DNA of 64,000 nt from Streptomyces mirabilis (GTDB lineage: Bacteria > Actinomycetota > Actinomycetes > Streptomycetales > Streptomycetaceae): NCBI RefSeq assembly GCF_039503195.1, contig NZ_JBCJKP010000001.1:9796001-9860000 (forward strand). The letters are read 5' to 3'. A program made the position numbers and the translations under genes. A model generated the notes under the pieces. It had not been told where the DNA came from. It made no database searches and worked only from the letters and a program-made list of their open reading frames with translations. Shown here one piece after another: positions 1 to 9,266 of the stretch. The first letter of the stretch is position 1. Each line of letters opens with the position of its first letter.

Positions 1-245
1 GCCGACGCCCAGGTCGCGACCGGAAGTTGCGCCGTCGCGGAGTCGATGAGTATCGCCACCGCGCCGCGTGCGAGAGCCGGTCCGACGGACTCGGGGCCGC
101 CCTCGCGATGGCCGGGTACCGCGATGAACAGGGATCCCGGAGCGGCGCGGTGGGCGTCGAAGCAGGTGCCTCCGGTGATCCTCGTCTCCGGATCGCCCTC
201 GATGACTTCATGATCGTGCCCGGCGAGCAGCTCGCTCAACTTCAC
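1..245 (-). CDS. MurE-like Mur ligase, N-terminal fragment (runs off window start)
   Basis: Only the first 81 codons lie in the window; the gene continues beyond position 1. The start is GTG at 245 with GAGAGG 6 bases upstream. The protein begins VKLSELLAGHDHEV and contains APGSLFIAVPGHREGG and ALARGAVAILID. This matches the N-terminal Rossmann-like Mur ligase domain, which binds the UDP moiety in UDP-MurNAc-tripeptide synthetases. The usual DSR motif reads FDAHR, so this may be a divergent paralogue rather than the housekeeping murE of the division cluster. No neighbouring mur genes are visible. ATP-binding and catalytic domains cannot be assessed. MurF-type or other Mur ligases remain possible. 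Confidence 0.7.
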   Translation of the reverse strand, partial: MKLSELLAGHDHEVIEGDPETRITGGTCFDAHRAAPGSLFIAVPGHREGGPESVGPALARGAVAILIDSATAQLPVATWAS

Positions 246-1146
246 AAGGGTCCTCTCGAAGATGCGCAGGCCGCCGGTCGTCCGGCGGTCGGCGCGCAGG
301 CGGCGCCAGGGCACCAAGGGATGACAAAGCAGGAAATTACGGCGAGGACCGCTGCCGTGCGGTCACAGAGGTGGGGAGGGGCGCCCGCGCAGAAAAGGCT
401 CCGCCCGCAGGGGTGGATGACCTGGGAAATGCCGAGAGCTGTCCTGAATCGCTAGCCGTGGCCGTGCAACGCGCGACAGTGGATCGCCGACGCGTTCACC
501 GGGTCGACGGCCGTCGCGCACGCGGCGGACGGGCACAGGGCATGAGCGGCCTGGAACAGGCACTCCCTCACTGCGCATGTGCGTCCCATGTGTGGAGTGT
601 ACGTCCAGCCGAGGGGGCGATCGTCCACCGCTCGCTCGCACATCTGCGTTACTGCTGCCGCGCTGTCTCCGGCGCCCGCGCCGCGAGGAATGCCGTGCGG
701 TGGCGGAGCCGGAAGCCCATCGACTCGTACAGCCGGATGGTGTCGGTGCGCGGAGGTGTCCAGGAAAGGCCTCTCGGCGCGCGCACGGATGCCGGGGGCC
801 ACCGGCAGGATCAGGCGGCCAGTGCCGGGGTACCGGCGAATGTGGTGTCGAGGGCGCCGCCGCCTCCCAGGTGCGCGCATATGTGTTTCACGGCACGATC
901 ACCCTCGCGTCGATCAGGCCGCGATGGGCGGCGTCCTCCGGCTTCTGTCTCTCGTACACCGCGCCTGTCGTCCTCCCGTGGGGCAGGGGCGCTGGCGGGA
1001 CCGCCCTGGCGTGTGCCCCGTGACCGTGCGCAACCGAATTTCCCCCGGTGGGAGTACTCGGGCGGGGCCCAGTAGCATGAGGCACGCATCCCGGGTCGAT
1101 CATGCCAACCGGCGGCGCACCCGGATCGATCTTGCGAGGAGCGGTC
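246..1146. other. Long spacer without an intact gene
   Basis: About 900 bases between the MurE-like gene and the PRPP synthetase hold no reading frame with a convincing product. The open frames present on both strands are arginine- and proline-rich and look like high-G+C noise. The only recognisable content is an acetyltransferase remnant on the minus strand near 649-848. The stretch 250-640 shows nothing I can assign. Confidence 0.5.
649..848 (-). pseudogene. GNAT acetyltransferase remnant
   Basis: Read on the minus strand, one frame gives RLILPVAPGIRARAERPF followed by LDTSAH. A shifted frame then gives DTIRLYESMGFRLRHRTAF and LAARAPETARQ, ending at TAA (651-649). This is the familiar end of a GNAT N-acetyltransferase: the pantetheine-proximal helix, then the IRLYESMGF strand. 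The N-terminal half, including the acetyl-CoA loop, is missing or scrambled, and the frames join only by a shift near 750. I read it as a decayed gene. Its substrate cannot be inferred. Confidence 0.5.
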
Positions 1147-2100
1147 GTGCGTGACATCGCCGTGTTCAGCGGTAGTGCCCATCCCGAGCTGGCGGCAGAG
1201 GTCTGCGCCCATCTCGGCGTGCCCCTCAGCCCGACCCGGGTCAGCCGGTTCGCCAACGACTGCCTGGAGGTCCAGCTCCAGGCCAACTGTCGCGAGCGCG
1301 ATGTGTTCCTCGTGCAACCGCTGGTCACCCCCGTGCAGGAGCACCTCGTCGAACTGCTGATGATGTGCGACGCGGCGCGTGGTGCCTCCGCCGGGCGGAT
1401 CACCGTGGTCATGCCGCATTATTCGTACGCACGTTCGGACAAGAAGGACATGCCGCGGATCTCCATGGGCGGGCGGCTGGTCGCCGACCTGCTGGTGGCG
1501 GCCGGGGCCAGCCGCGTCCTCGCGATGACGCTGCACTCCCCGCAGGTCCACGGGTTCTTCTCGGTGCCGGTCGACCATCTGCACGCCCTGCGGGAGCTCG
1601 CCGCGCACTTCCGCGGTCACGATCTTTCGCGTACGACGGTCGTGTCGCCGGACCTGGGCAACGCCAAGGAGGCCGCGGCCTTCGCCCGGTTGATCGGCGC
1701 CCAGGTGGCCGCCGGTGCCAAGCAGCGGTTCGCCGACGACCGGGTGAGCATCAGCTCCGTCATCGGCGAGATCACCGGGCGCGATGTCATCGTCCTCGAC
1801 GACGAGATCGCCAAGGGCAGTACGGTCCTCGAACTCCTGGAACGGTTGCGCGAGTTGGGGCCGCGATCCATCCGGGTCGCCTGCACCCACGGGCTGTTCG
1901 CGGCGGGCGCGCTCAAGCGGCTGAGCGAGCAGGAGGACATCCTGGAGATCGTGTGCACCAACACCGTGCCGGTGCCGGACGAGGAGCACACCGAGAAGCT
2001 GCGGATCCTGTCCATCGCCCCGGCGCTCGCCGAGGCCGTGCGCCGCATTCACAACGGTGAGTCCGTCAGCGCCCTGTTCGACGCGCCTCCGAGCGAATAA
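1147..2100 (+). CDS. prs: Ribose-phosphate pyrophosphokinase paralogue (PRPP synthetase)
   Basis: A 317-residue protein of normal family length. It should transfer pyrophosphate from ATP to ribose 5-phosphate to make PRPP for nucleotide, histidine and tryptophan synthesis in the cytosol. Visible motifs are RERDVFLVQ, the ATP-binding flexible loop region PHYSYARSDKK, and a PRPP-loop segment VIVLDDEIAKGSTV. The PRPP loop differs from the usual DDMIDTAGT, and the usual DGE motif reads NDCLE, so this is a divergent paralogue. The start is GTG at 1147 with GAGGAG just upstream; an ATG further upstream at 1102 lacks this site. It lies 114 bases upstream of an EF-Tu gene on the same strand and may be co-transcribed with it. 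Confidence 0.85.
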   Translation: MRDIAVFSGSAHPELAAEVCAHLGVPLSPTRVSRFANDCLEVQLQANCRERDVFLVQPLVTPVQEHLVELLMMCDAARGASAGRITVVMPHYSYARSDKKDMPRISMGGRLVADLLVAAGASRVLAMTLHSPQVHGFFSVPVDHLHALRELAAHFRGHDLSRTTVVSPDLGNAKEAAAFARLIGAQVAAGAKQRFADDRVSISSVIGEITGRDVIVLDDEIAKGSTVLELLERLRELGPRSIRVACTHGLFAAGALKRLSEQEDILEIVCTNTVPVPDEEHTEKLRILSIAPALAEAVRRIHNGESVSALFDAPPSE

Positions 2101-2214
2101 ACAGGAAGAGCGACCCTTCCTGACCTCGTTCAGTGCTCGGAACCTCGCTCGGCCCCCAGCCAGGAAGCGGCGCAGCAACGCTCGGCGTCACCCAGGTGAT
2201 CAGGAGGGCTCGCA

Positions 2215-3408
<1,194 letters not shown>

Positions 3409-3452
3409 GCGAGGGGGAGCCGGCCGAGGTCGGACTGTCCGGTCGGCGGCGG

Positions 3453-3833
3453 TCATAACGTGCCCGACGTGGCCTCCGGCTGCCCCAGCGCCGCGTCCAG
3501 CGACGCCGAGGGCGGCAGGAGCCGGGCCAGGCCGGTCACCTTGAGGACGCGCAGCGTCAGCGGCCGGGTGCAGACCAGGTGCAGCCGGCCGCCCCGGTCG
3601 AGAACGCGGCTCCTGGCGCGGTACAGCAGACGTAGCCCGGAGCAGTCGAAGAACTCCACGGGCCGCAGGTCGATCACGATCCGCGGCTCCGGGTGCCCCG
3701 TCACGGCGTCCAGGTACGGCGTGATCTCCAGCGCCGCGACGATGTCGATCTCCCCGTGGAACTCCAGCACCGTGTGACCCCGGTCCAGGCGGACGCGCAG
3801 ATGGCGGGTGGGCGGTGCGGGGTCGTACGTCAC
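3453..3833 (-). CDS. STAS-domain anti-sigma factor antagonist
   Basis: A 126-residue single STAS domain of the SpoIIAA/BldG type. Such proteins bind anti-sigma kinases and are switched by serine phosphorylation. The phospho-acceptor context is FFDCSGLRLLY, with Ser65 as the likely site. The family core (LEFHGEIDI, RIVIDLRPVEF) is present. I chose GTG at 3833 because GGAGG lies 10 bases upstream; an ATG at 3887 has no such site. It converges on the tuf gene. No anti-sigma kinase or sigma factor is adjacent, so its partner is elsewhere; the ATPase domain of the 39.6 kb phosphatase is one candidate class. Confidence 0.85.
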   Translation of the reverse strand: MTYDPAPPTRHLRVRLDRGHTVLEFHGEIDIVAALEITPYLDAVTGHPEPRIVIDLRPVEFFDCSGLRLLYRARSRVLDRGGRLHLVCTRPLTLRVLKVTGLARLLPPSASLDAALGQPEATSGTL

Positions 3834-3997
3834 GGCGACATCGCCTCCAACCGGCTGCTGACCCACTCCTGGTGGCAGGGCCCGCAAAACCGTTCCCTGC
3901 TCTGCAAGTTACCCTCGTTGGAGTGAATTCCAGCATGTTCGATTGACATATGTCTGCGATTTGGCGGGCGAGTTGCCCCTGGGGGCGGTCACGCGGA

Positions 3998-4435
3998 TCA
4001 CGACAGGGCGTGCCACGCCTTGGACAGGGCCTGGCGGAACTGATCCGTCTGGTGTGGGCTGAGTTCGCGCACCATGCGTTCCTCCAGTTCACGTACCGCG
4101 TCGGTGTACCGCGCCAGCAGCGCGCGCCCCTCGTCGGTGAGCAGGATCAGCAGCTCGCGCCGGTTGTGCGGATTGCGCTCGCGGCGGATCAGTCCGCGGT
4201 TCTCCAGTGAGCGCACCAGGTCGGCCATCGACTGTGCGGTCACGAAGGAGTCCCGCGCGAGCTGTGCCGCCGAGAGGCCGTCGTGTCGCTCCAGCACGGT
4301 GAGTGACGTGTACTGCAGTGCGGTGATCCCCGCCGGCTTCACCAGTTCGTCGAGGTGGGAGCGCACGACGAGCTCCACCTGCTTGACCATGTAGAGCAGG
4401 GACGGAGGTGCCTTCGTTACCTGGGTGCCGACCAT
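3998..4435 (-). CDS. MarR-family transcriptional repressor
   Basis: A 145-residue winged-helix regulator. Helix-turn-helix residues lie around LSAAQLARDSFVTAQSMADL, followed by the wing RRERNPHNRRELLILLTDEG, and dimerisation helices lie at both ends. It is divergent from the aldehyde and alcohol dehydrogenase genes, and two strong inverted repeats lie in the shared promoter region. No ribosome binding site precedes ATG 4435. A TAGGCT -10 box ends 6 bases before the ATG, so the mRNA is probably leaderless. The likely role is repression of itself and the dehydrogenase operon, relieved by a phenolic or aldehyde-type ligand; the ligand is inference. Confidence 0.9.
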   Translation of the reverse strand: MVGTQVTKAPPSLLYMVKQVELVVRSHLDELVKPAGITALQYTSLTVLERHDGLSAAQLARDSFVTAQSMADLVRSLENRGLIRRERNPHNRRELLILLTDEGRALLARYTDAVRELEERMVRELSPHQTDQFRQALSKAWHALS

Positions 4436-4454
4436 GGGTTCAGCCTAAGGCATT

Positions 4455-4469
4455 GACAGGAATCCTGTC
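4455..4469. promoter_or_regulatory. MarR operator 1
   Basis: GACAGGAATCCTGTC is an inverted repeat with 7-base arms around one central base. It overlaps a consensus -35 (TTGACA, 4453-4458) for the plus-strand dehydrogenase operon, whose -10 would be GAGACT 17 bases later. It also covers the -35/spacer of the leaderless marR promoter on the minus strand. One bound dimer could block both promoters. Confidence 0.75.
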
Positions 4470-4484
4470 CGTAATGAGACTGCG

Positions 4485-4507
4485 AACCAACAGGAATCCT
4501 GTTGGTT
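4485..4507. promoter_or_regulatory. MarR operator 2
   Basis: A 23-base inverted repeat with perfect 11-base arms (AACCAACAGGA and its complement) around one central A. It shares the 13-base core ACAGGAATCCTGT with operator 1, 34 bases away centre to centre. It lies at the predicted transcription start of the aldehyde dehydrogenase gene. Confidence 0.75.
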
Positions 4508-4540
4508 GAAAGCTTGGCGACCAAGGCTGGGGAGTGGACA

Positions 4541-5998
4541 ATGGCGACCACCTTCGAGAGCGGGCCCGGGCGGCTGTTCATCGGCGGACAGTGGCGCGAG
4601 GCGGCCGACGGAGCGCGTACGGACGTGATCGACCCGTCCACCGGCCAGGTGGTCACGACGGTCGCCGAGGCGGGTGCGGCGGACGTGGACGCCGCCGTAC
4701 GCGCCGCACGGGAGGCCTTCGACCACGGCCCCTGGGCCGGCCTGAGCGGACGCGAGCGGGGCAGGGTGCTGCACCGCGTCTCCGAGCTCATCCGCGAGAA
4801 AGCCGACGAGCTCGCCGCCCTGGAGAGCCTCGACGTCGGCAAGCCCATCTCCCTGTGCCGCCCCGTCGACGTGCTCACGGCAGCCGACGAGTACGAGTAC
4901 TGCGCCGCGCTCGCTCAGACCCTGGACGGCGCCACCCGCGACACCCCGCTGGGCGCCTTCGCCTACACGCGCCGGGGACCGCTCGGCGTGGTCGCCGCGA
5001 TCACGCCCTTCAACTTCCCGCTGATCCTCTCCAGTTCGAAGCTCGCCCCCGCTCTCGCAGCCGGCAACACCGTGGTGCACAAGCCCGCCGACGAGACCCC
5101 GCTCAGCGCCCTGTACATGGCCCGCCTGCTGCAGGAGGCCGGGGTCCCGGACGGTGTGGTGAACGTCGTCACCGGCAGCGGACCGGTCGCGGGCGAGGCG
5201 CTGCTGCGCAACCCCGGCATCGACAAGCTCGCCTTCACCGGTTCGACCGCCGTCGGCCGTCACGCCGCGAGCGTCGCGGGCGAGGCGCTCAAGCCGGTCA
5301 CCATGGAACTGGGCGGCAACGCCGCCCACGTCGTCTTCGAGGACGCCGACCTGCAGAAGGCGGTCGGCGCGGTCATCAAGGGATTCGTCTTCAACACCGG
5401 GCAGTTCTGCATGGGTGGCCCGCGGCTGCTGGTGGCACGCTCGGTGTACGGCACCCTGCTGAACATCCTCGCCGACGCCGTTCCCGGCGTCCCGGTCGGC
5501 GACCCCCGCGCCCCCGAGACCGTCGTGGGACCGATGGCGGGGGAGAGGCACCTCCGGAAGGTCGAGGAGTACGTCGAACTGGCCCGCAAGGAGGGCGCCC
5601 GCATCGTCTGCGGCGGCGAGCGGCTCGACCTGAACGGCGGCTACTACTACAAGCCCACGGTCCTCGCGGGCCTGCCGAACGACTCCCGCGTGATCCAGGA
5701 GGAGATCTTCGGCCCGGTCCTCACCGTCCAGCCCTTCGACACCGAGGACGAGGCCGTCGCACTGGCCAACTCCACTCCGTACGGCCTGGCTTCGGGCATC
5801 CAGACCACCGACCTCACCCGTGCGCACCGCGTCGCCGACCGGCTCCAGGCGGGCATCGTCTGGATCAACGACTGGGCGATGCTCGACCCCGCGGTCCCCT
5901 TCGGCGGGGTCAAGGACTCCGGCTTCGGCCGGGAGTACGGGCCCGAGGCCCTCGCCTCCTACACCAAGGTCAAGTCCGTCGTCGTCTCGCTCGCCTGA
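4541..5998 (+). CDS. NAD(P)-dependent aldehyde dehydrogenase
   Basis: A 485-residue ALDH-superfamily enzyme that oxidises an aldehyde to its acid. The catalytic cysteine is Cys290 in NTGQFCMGG and the general base is Glu256 in MELGGNAA. The cofactor-binding FTGSTAVGR and the C-terminal GGVKDSGFGREYG are present. The start is ATG 4541 with GGGGAG seven bases upstream; a GTG/ATG at 4502 would put the operator inside the gene. It is followed 32 bases later by a zinc alcohol dehydrogenase, so the pair probably takes an alcohol through an aldehyde to an acid. The overall pattern resembles gamma-aminobutyraldehyde or aromatic aldehyde dehydrogenases. The substrate is unproven. Confidence 0.92.
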   Translation: MATTFESGPGRLFIGGQWREAADGARTDVIDPSTGQVVTTVAEAGAADVDAAVRAAREAFDHGPWAGLSGRERGRVLHRVSELIREKADELAALESLDVGKPISLCRPVDVLTAADEYEYCAALAQTLDGATRDTPLGAFAYTRRGPLGVVAAITPFNFPLILSSSKLAPALAAGNTVVHKPADETPLSALYMARLLQEAGVPDGVVNVVTGSGPVAGEALLRNPGIDKLAFTGSTAVGRHAASVAGEALKPVTMELGGNAAHVVFEDADLQKAVGAVIKGFVFNTGQFCMGGPRLLVARSVYGTLLNILADAVPGVPVGDPRAPETVVGPMAGERHLRKVEEYVELARKEGARIVCGGERLDLNGGYYYKPTVLAGLPNDSRVIQEEIFGPVLTVQPFDTEDEAVALANSTPYGLASGIQTTDLTRAHRVADRLQAGIVWINDWAMLDPAVPFGGVKDSGFGREYGPEALASYTKVKSVVVSLA

Positions 5999-6030
5999 GC
6001 CGCGCACCATCACCAAAGGGAGCTCGCACG

Positions 6031-7137
6031 ATGCCCACCCCCACCCGCGCGGCCGTGGTCGAGTCCTCAGGTGCGCCGTTCACGCTCGCCGATGTCGAAC
6101 TCGACGAGCCCGGCTCCGGCGAAGTCCTCGTCCGCATGGTGGCGACCGGCCTGTGCCACACCGACCTCGGTGTGGCGAGCGGCGGTCTGCCCTTCCCCCT
6201 GCCCGGCGTCCTCGGCCACGAGGGAGCGGGCGTCGTCGAGGCCGTCGGACCGGACGTCACCGGCGTCGCCCCCGGCGACCACGCCGTCCTGTCCTTCACC
6301 TCCTGCGGCGGCTGCCACAACTGCCGTGACGGGCACCCCGCCTACTGCGCCACCTGGCTGCCGCTGAACCTCATCGGCGGCCGGCGTGCCGACGGCACCA
6401 GCACCATCGGCCGTGCCGGGGTCCCGCTGGGCGGGCACTTCTTCGGGCAGTCCTCCTTCGCCGAGCGGGCGCTGGTCGACACGCGCAGCCTGGTGAAGGT
6501 CGACCCCGATGTGCCGCTGGAGTCCATCGCCCCCCTGGGCTGCGGGGTGCAGACCGGGGTCGGTGCGGTCTGGAACGTGCTGAAGCCCAGGCTCGGCGAC
6601 ACCCTCGTCGTGCTCGGCGCCGGAGCGGTCGGCCTGTCCGCGGTGATGGCCGCCGCCCTGACCCCCGCCACGAGGATCATCGCGGTCGACCGGGTCGCCG
6701 AACGCCTCACCCTGGCCAAGGAGTTGGGTGCGACGCACACGATCGACGCGGGCGAGACCGACCTCGGCGAGGCCGTCGCGCTGCTGACGGACGGTCACGG
6801 TGCCGACGGTGTCGTCGAGACCACCGGCAGCGTCGCCGTACTGCGCCGGGGCGCCGACGCGCTCGCCGCGCGCGGCACCCTCGTCGTGGTCGGCGCGCCG
6901 CCCTTCGGCACCGAAGTCGCCCTGGACGTCAACGGGTTGATCCCCGGCAGGCGGATCGTCGGCCTCACCCTGGGGGACGGCGAGACCCAGACCTTCATCC
7001 CCGCGCTGGTCCAGCTCGTGAAGGAGGGGCGGCTCCCGCTGCACCGCCTGATCAGCCACTATCCGTTCGCGGACATCGAGCAGGCGGTGCGGGACGTGAA
7101 GGCGGGCAAGACGATCAAGCCCGTACTGACCTTCTAG
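6031..7137 (+). CDS. Zinc-dependent alcohol dehydrogenase (aryl-alcohol type)
   Basis: A 368-residue medium-chain dehydrogenase/reductase. Catalytic-zinc ligands appear in GLCHTDL and GHEGAG. The structural-zinc cysteines form CGGCHNCRDGHPAYC. The Rossmann motif is VLGAGAVGLSAV. Layout and sequence resemble benzyl/aryl-alcohol dehydrogenases, which pair naturally with the upstream aldehyde dehydrogenase in one MarR-controlled operon. The start is ATG 6031, preceded by AAAGGGAG. The stop codon lies inside the first unit of a 25-base tandem repeat that continues downstream. The substrate preference (aromatic or other primary alcohols) is inferred from family resemblance. Confidence 0.92.
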   Translation: MPTPTRAAVVESSGAPFTLADVELDEPGSGEVLVRMVATGLCHTDLGVASGGLPFPLPGVLGHEGAGVVEAVGPDVTGVAPGDHAVLSFTSCGGCHNCRDGHPAYCATWLPLNLIGGRRADGTSTIGRAGVPLGGHFFGQSSFAERALVDTRSLVKVDPDVPLESIAPLGCGVQTGVGAVWNVLKPRLGDTLVVLGAGAVGLSAVMAAALTPATRIIAVDRVAERLTLAKELGATHTIDAGETDLGEAVALLTDGHGADGVVETTGSVAVLRRGADALAARGTLVVVGAPPFGTEVALDVNGLIPGRRIVGLTLGDGETQTFIPALVQLVKEGRLPLHRLISHYPFADIEQAVRDVKAGKTIKPVLTF

Positions 7138-7219
7138 TCGGCAACCTGTACTGACCTTCTGGTCGACAACCCGTACTGCCTTCCAGGTGACGACCCGTAC
7201 TTGCCTTCTAGTCGACCGT
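7123..7219. repeat. Four-copy tandem repeat at convergent gene ends
   Basis: Four imperfect 23-25-base units begin GTACTGACCTTCTAGTCG, at 7123, 7148, 7173 and 7197. The first unit contains the alcohol dehydrogenase stop codon. The last contains the stop of the convergent oxidoreductase gene. The array looks like duplication of the 3' end of the alcohol dehydrogenase gene. Confidence 0.85.
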
Positions 7220-8158
7220 GAGCACGAGCTTCCCCGTGGTCCGGCCGGTGTCGCCGAGCGCGTGTGCCTCGGCGGCGTCGGCCAGCGGGAACGTCCCGGC
7301 GATCGTCGCGCGCAGCTTGCCCGCGTCGACGAGGTCCGCGACCGCCCGCATGCCCGCGTGGTCCGCCTCGACCAGCATCCGCGCCGCCCGCACCCCGAGC
7401 GCCGCGGCTTCCTTGTAGAGCTCCTCACGGCCCATCGGAAGGATCGACACCACGATCCCGCCCTCGCGCAGCACGCGCAGCGAGCGGAAGGTGTTCTCCC
7501 CGCCGATCGTGTCCAGGACGACGTCGACGTCCCGGACCGCCTCGGTGAAGTCGGTCTCCCGGTAGTCGATCAGCTCGTCGGCGCCGAGACCGCGCAGGAA
7601 CTCGTGCTTGCCCGCGCTCGCCGTGCCGATCACATACGCGCCGCGTGCCTTGGCGATCTGCACGGCCACATGCCCGACGCCGCCGGCCGCGGCGTGGATC
7701 AGCACCCGCTGTCCCGGCCGCAGATCGGCCGTGTCGACCAGCGCCTGCCATGCGGTCAGCGAGACCAGCGGCAGGGCGCCCGCCTCCGTGTGGTCGATCC
7801 CGGCCGGCTTGGGCGCGAAGGAGCGGGCGGACGCGGTCACATACTCGGCGTGCGAGCCGTGCCCGAACGGGTAGGGCAGCATGCCGAAGACCTCGTCGCC
7901 GGGCTCGTACAGGGTGACGCCGACCCCGACGGCCTCCACCACTCCGGAGACGTCCCAGCCCAGCACGAAGGGCGGCTGCCCCAGGAACCCACCCGTCGCC
8001 CGGTGCTTCCAGTCGGTCGGGTTGACCCCGGCCGCCCGCACCCGCACCAGTACCTCGCTCGGCCCGGGTGCCGGCCGCTCCGTCTCCACTTCCTTGAGTA
8101 CCTCGGGCCCGCCGAGGACGTCCTGACTGATCGCGCGCATCGTGTTCGCAGTGCTCAT
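7208..8158 (-). CDS. NADP-dependent quinone-type oxidoreductase (zinc-independent MDR)
   Basis: A 316-residue medium-chain reductase of the quinone oxidoreductase type. It has the GroES-like N-terminus (VRVRAAGVNPTDWK), the nucleotide-binding IHAAAGGVGHVAVQIAK motif and a C-terminal TGKLVLTVD. It lacks the structural-zinc cysteine cluster, as expected for NADPH:quinone or enone reductases. The start is ATG 8158. It is divergent from a GlxA-type regulator across 69 bases that carry a palindrome, so that regulator is its likely controller. The stop codon falls in the last unit of the tandem repeat at 7123-7219. Confidence 0.9.
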   Translation of the reverse strand: MSTANTMRAISQDVLGGPEVLKEVETERPAPGPSEVLVRVRAAGVNPTDWKHRATGGFLGQPPFVLGWDVSGVVEAVGVGVTLYEPGDEVFGMLPYPFGHGSHAEYVTASARSFAPKPAGIDHTEAGALPLVSLTAWQALVDTADLRPGQRVLIHAAAGGVGHVAVQIAKARGAYVIGTASAGKHEFLRGLGADELIDYRETDFTEAVRDVDVVLDTIGGENTFRSLRVLREGGIVVSILPMGREELYKEAAALGVRAARMLVEADHAGMRAVADLVDAGKLRATIAGTFPLADAAEAHALGDTGRTTGKLVLTVD

Positions 8159-8193
8159 GGACCCAGCGTGCCGGGCCGGCGCGCTCCGCGACA

Positions 8194-8207
8194 TGGCAAG
8201 ATTGCCA
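8194..8207. promoter_or_regulatory. Palindromic operator for GlxA-type regulator
   Basis: TGGCAAGATTGCCA has perfect 6-base arms with a 2-base centre. It sits in the 69-base divergent spacer between the oxidoreductase and the AraC/GlxA regulator. Position and symmetry suggest binding by the adjacent regulator and control of both genes. Confidence 0.6.
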
Positions 8208-8227
8208 ACCTTCGATAAGATCGTGCC

Positions 8228-9175
8228 ATGAACCGAGTGGAGCGCGTGGTCGTCCTGGCACTGGACGGCGTCTACCCCTTCGAGCTGGGCATCCCCAGCC
8301 GGATCTTCGGCGCCGCGGACGGCCGGTACGAGGTGCTGACCTGCACCGTCGACGGCCACCCCGTGCGCTGCAACGCGGACTTCTCGGTCACCGTCGAGCA
8401 CGGCCCCGAGGTGCTGCGCACGGCGGACACGGTGGTGATCCCCGCCATCGACCCGGCGGCCGTGACCGCGGAGCTCCCCGCCGAGGTCACCGCGGCGCTC
8501 GCGCTCATCCGCCCGGACGCCCGCATCGTCTCCATCTGCACGGGCGCGTTCGTGCTGGCGGCGGCGGGTCTCCTTCGGGGGCGGCGGGCGACCACGCACT
8601 GGCAGCTGGCCGACGATTTCCGGCGTCTGTTCCCGGAGGTGCTCCTGGACGCGGACGTGCTCTTCGTGGACGACGGCACGATCCTCACCTCCGCAGGTGC
8701 CGCCTCCGGCGTCGACGTCTGTCTGCACATCCTGCGCAACGACCACGGCAGTGAGCTGGCCAACAAGGTGGCCCGGCGCTGTGTGGTGCCGCCCTGGCGC
8801 GACGGCGGTCAGGCCCAGTACATCGAGCAGCCCGTGCCGGACGCGGCGGCGACCAGTACGGCGGCGACCCGTGGGTGGGCCCTCGCCCGACTGGGTGACC
8901 CACTGACCCTGGCCGATCTGGCCGGACATGCCCGCATGAGCCTGCGCACCTTCGCCCGCCGCTTCAACGACGAGGTGGGCATGAGCCCCGGCCGCTGGCT
9001 CATCCAGCAGCGCGTCGCCCGGGCCCGCCATCTGCTGGAGTCCAGCGACCTCTCGGTGGACCAGATCGCCGGCGAGGTCGGCTTCGCGACGGGCACCTCG
9101 CTCCGCCAGCACCTGCACGCGGCGATCGGCGTCTCGCCGGGGGCCTACCGGCGCACGTTCCAGGCGGCTCGCTGA
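8228..9175 (+). CDS. GlxA-family AraC-type transcriptional regulator
   Basis: A 315-residue two-domain regulator. Residues 1-190 form a DJ-1/PfpI-like domain with the nucleophile-elbow region SICTGAFVLAAAG. The C-terminal 100 residues hold two helix-turn-helix motifs of the AraC type (LADLAGHARMSLRTFARRF and VDQIAGEVGFATGTSLRQHL). Such proteins sense small metabolites through the amidase-like domain, although here it probably has no catalytic role. It is divergent from the quinone-type oxidoreductase and probably activates or represses it through the palindrome at 8194-8207. The start is ATG 8228, close to that operator. Confidence 0.92.
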   Translation: MNRVERVVVLALDGVYPFELGIPSRIFGAADGRYEVLTCTVDGHPVRCNADFSVTVEHGPEVLRTADTVVIPAIDPAAVTAELPAEVTAALALIRPDARIVSICTGAFVLAAAGLLRGRRATTHWQLADDFRRLFPEVLLDADVLFVDDGTILTSAGAASGVDVCLHILRNDHGSELANKVARRCVVPPWRDGGQAQYIEQPVPDAAATSTAATRGWALARLGDPLTLADLAGHARMSLRTFARRFNDEVGMSPGRWLIQQRVARARHLLESSDLSVDQIAGEVGFATGTSLRQHLHAAIGVSPGAYRRTFQAAR

Positions 9176-9178
9176 GCG

Positions 9179-9240
9179 ACGATCCCTCACCGTCCCCGTA
9201 CGATCCCTCACCGTCCCCCGTACGAACGATCACGGTCCCT
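9179..9240. repeat. Short tandem repeat between genes
   Basis: Two near-identical units of 21 and 22 bases (ACGATCCCTCACCGTCCCCG, from 9179 and 9200) are followed by a degenerate third unit. The array begins immediately after the regulator stop codon and reaches almost to the ribosome binding site of the next gene. Confidence 0.75.
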
Positions 9241-9266
9241 CGTGCGTCGGAGGAGGGACAGCGAGT

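Noticed and set aside
811..2178. Long minus-strand frame of 455 codons covering the prs gene
   Set aside because: It is antisense to a well-supported PRPP synthetase and has no recognisable motif; high G+C opens such frames.
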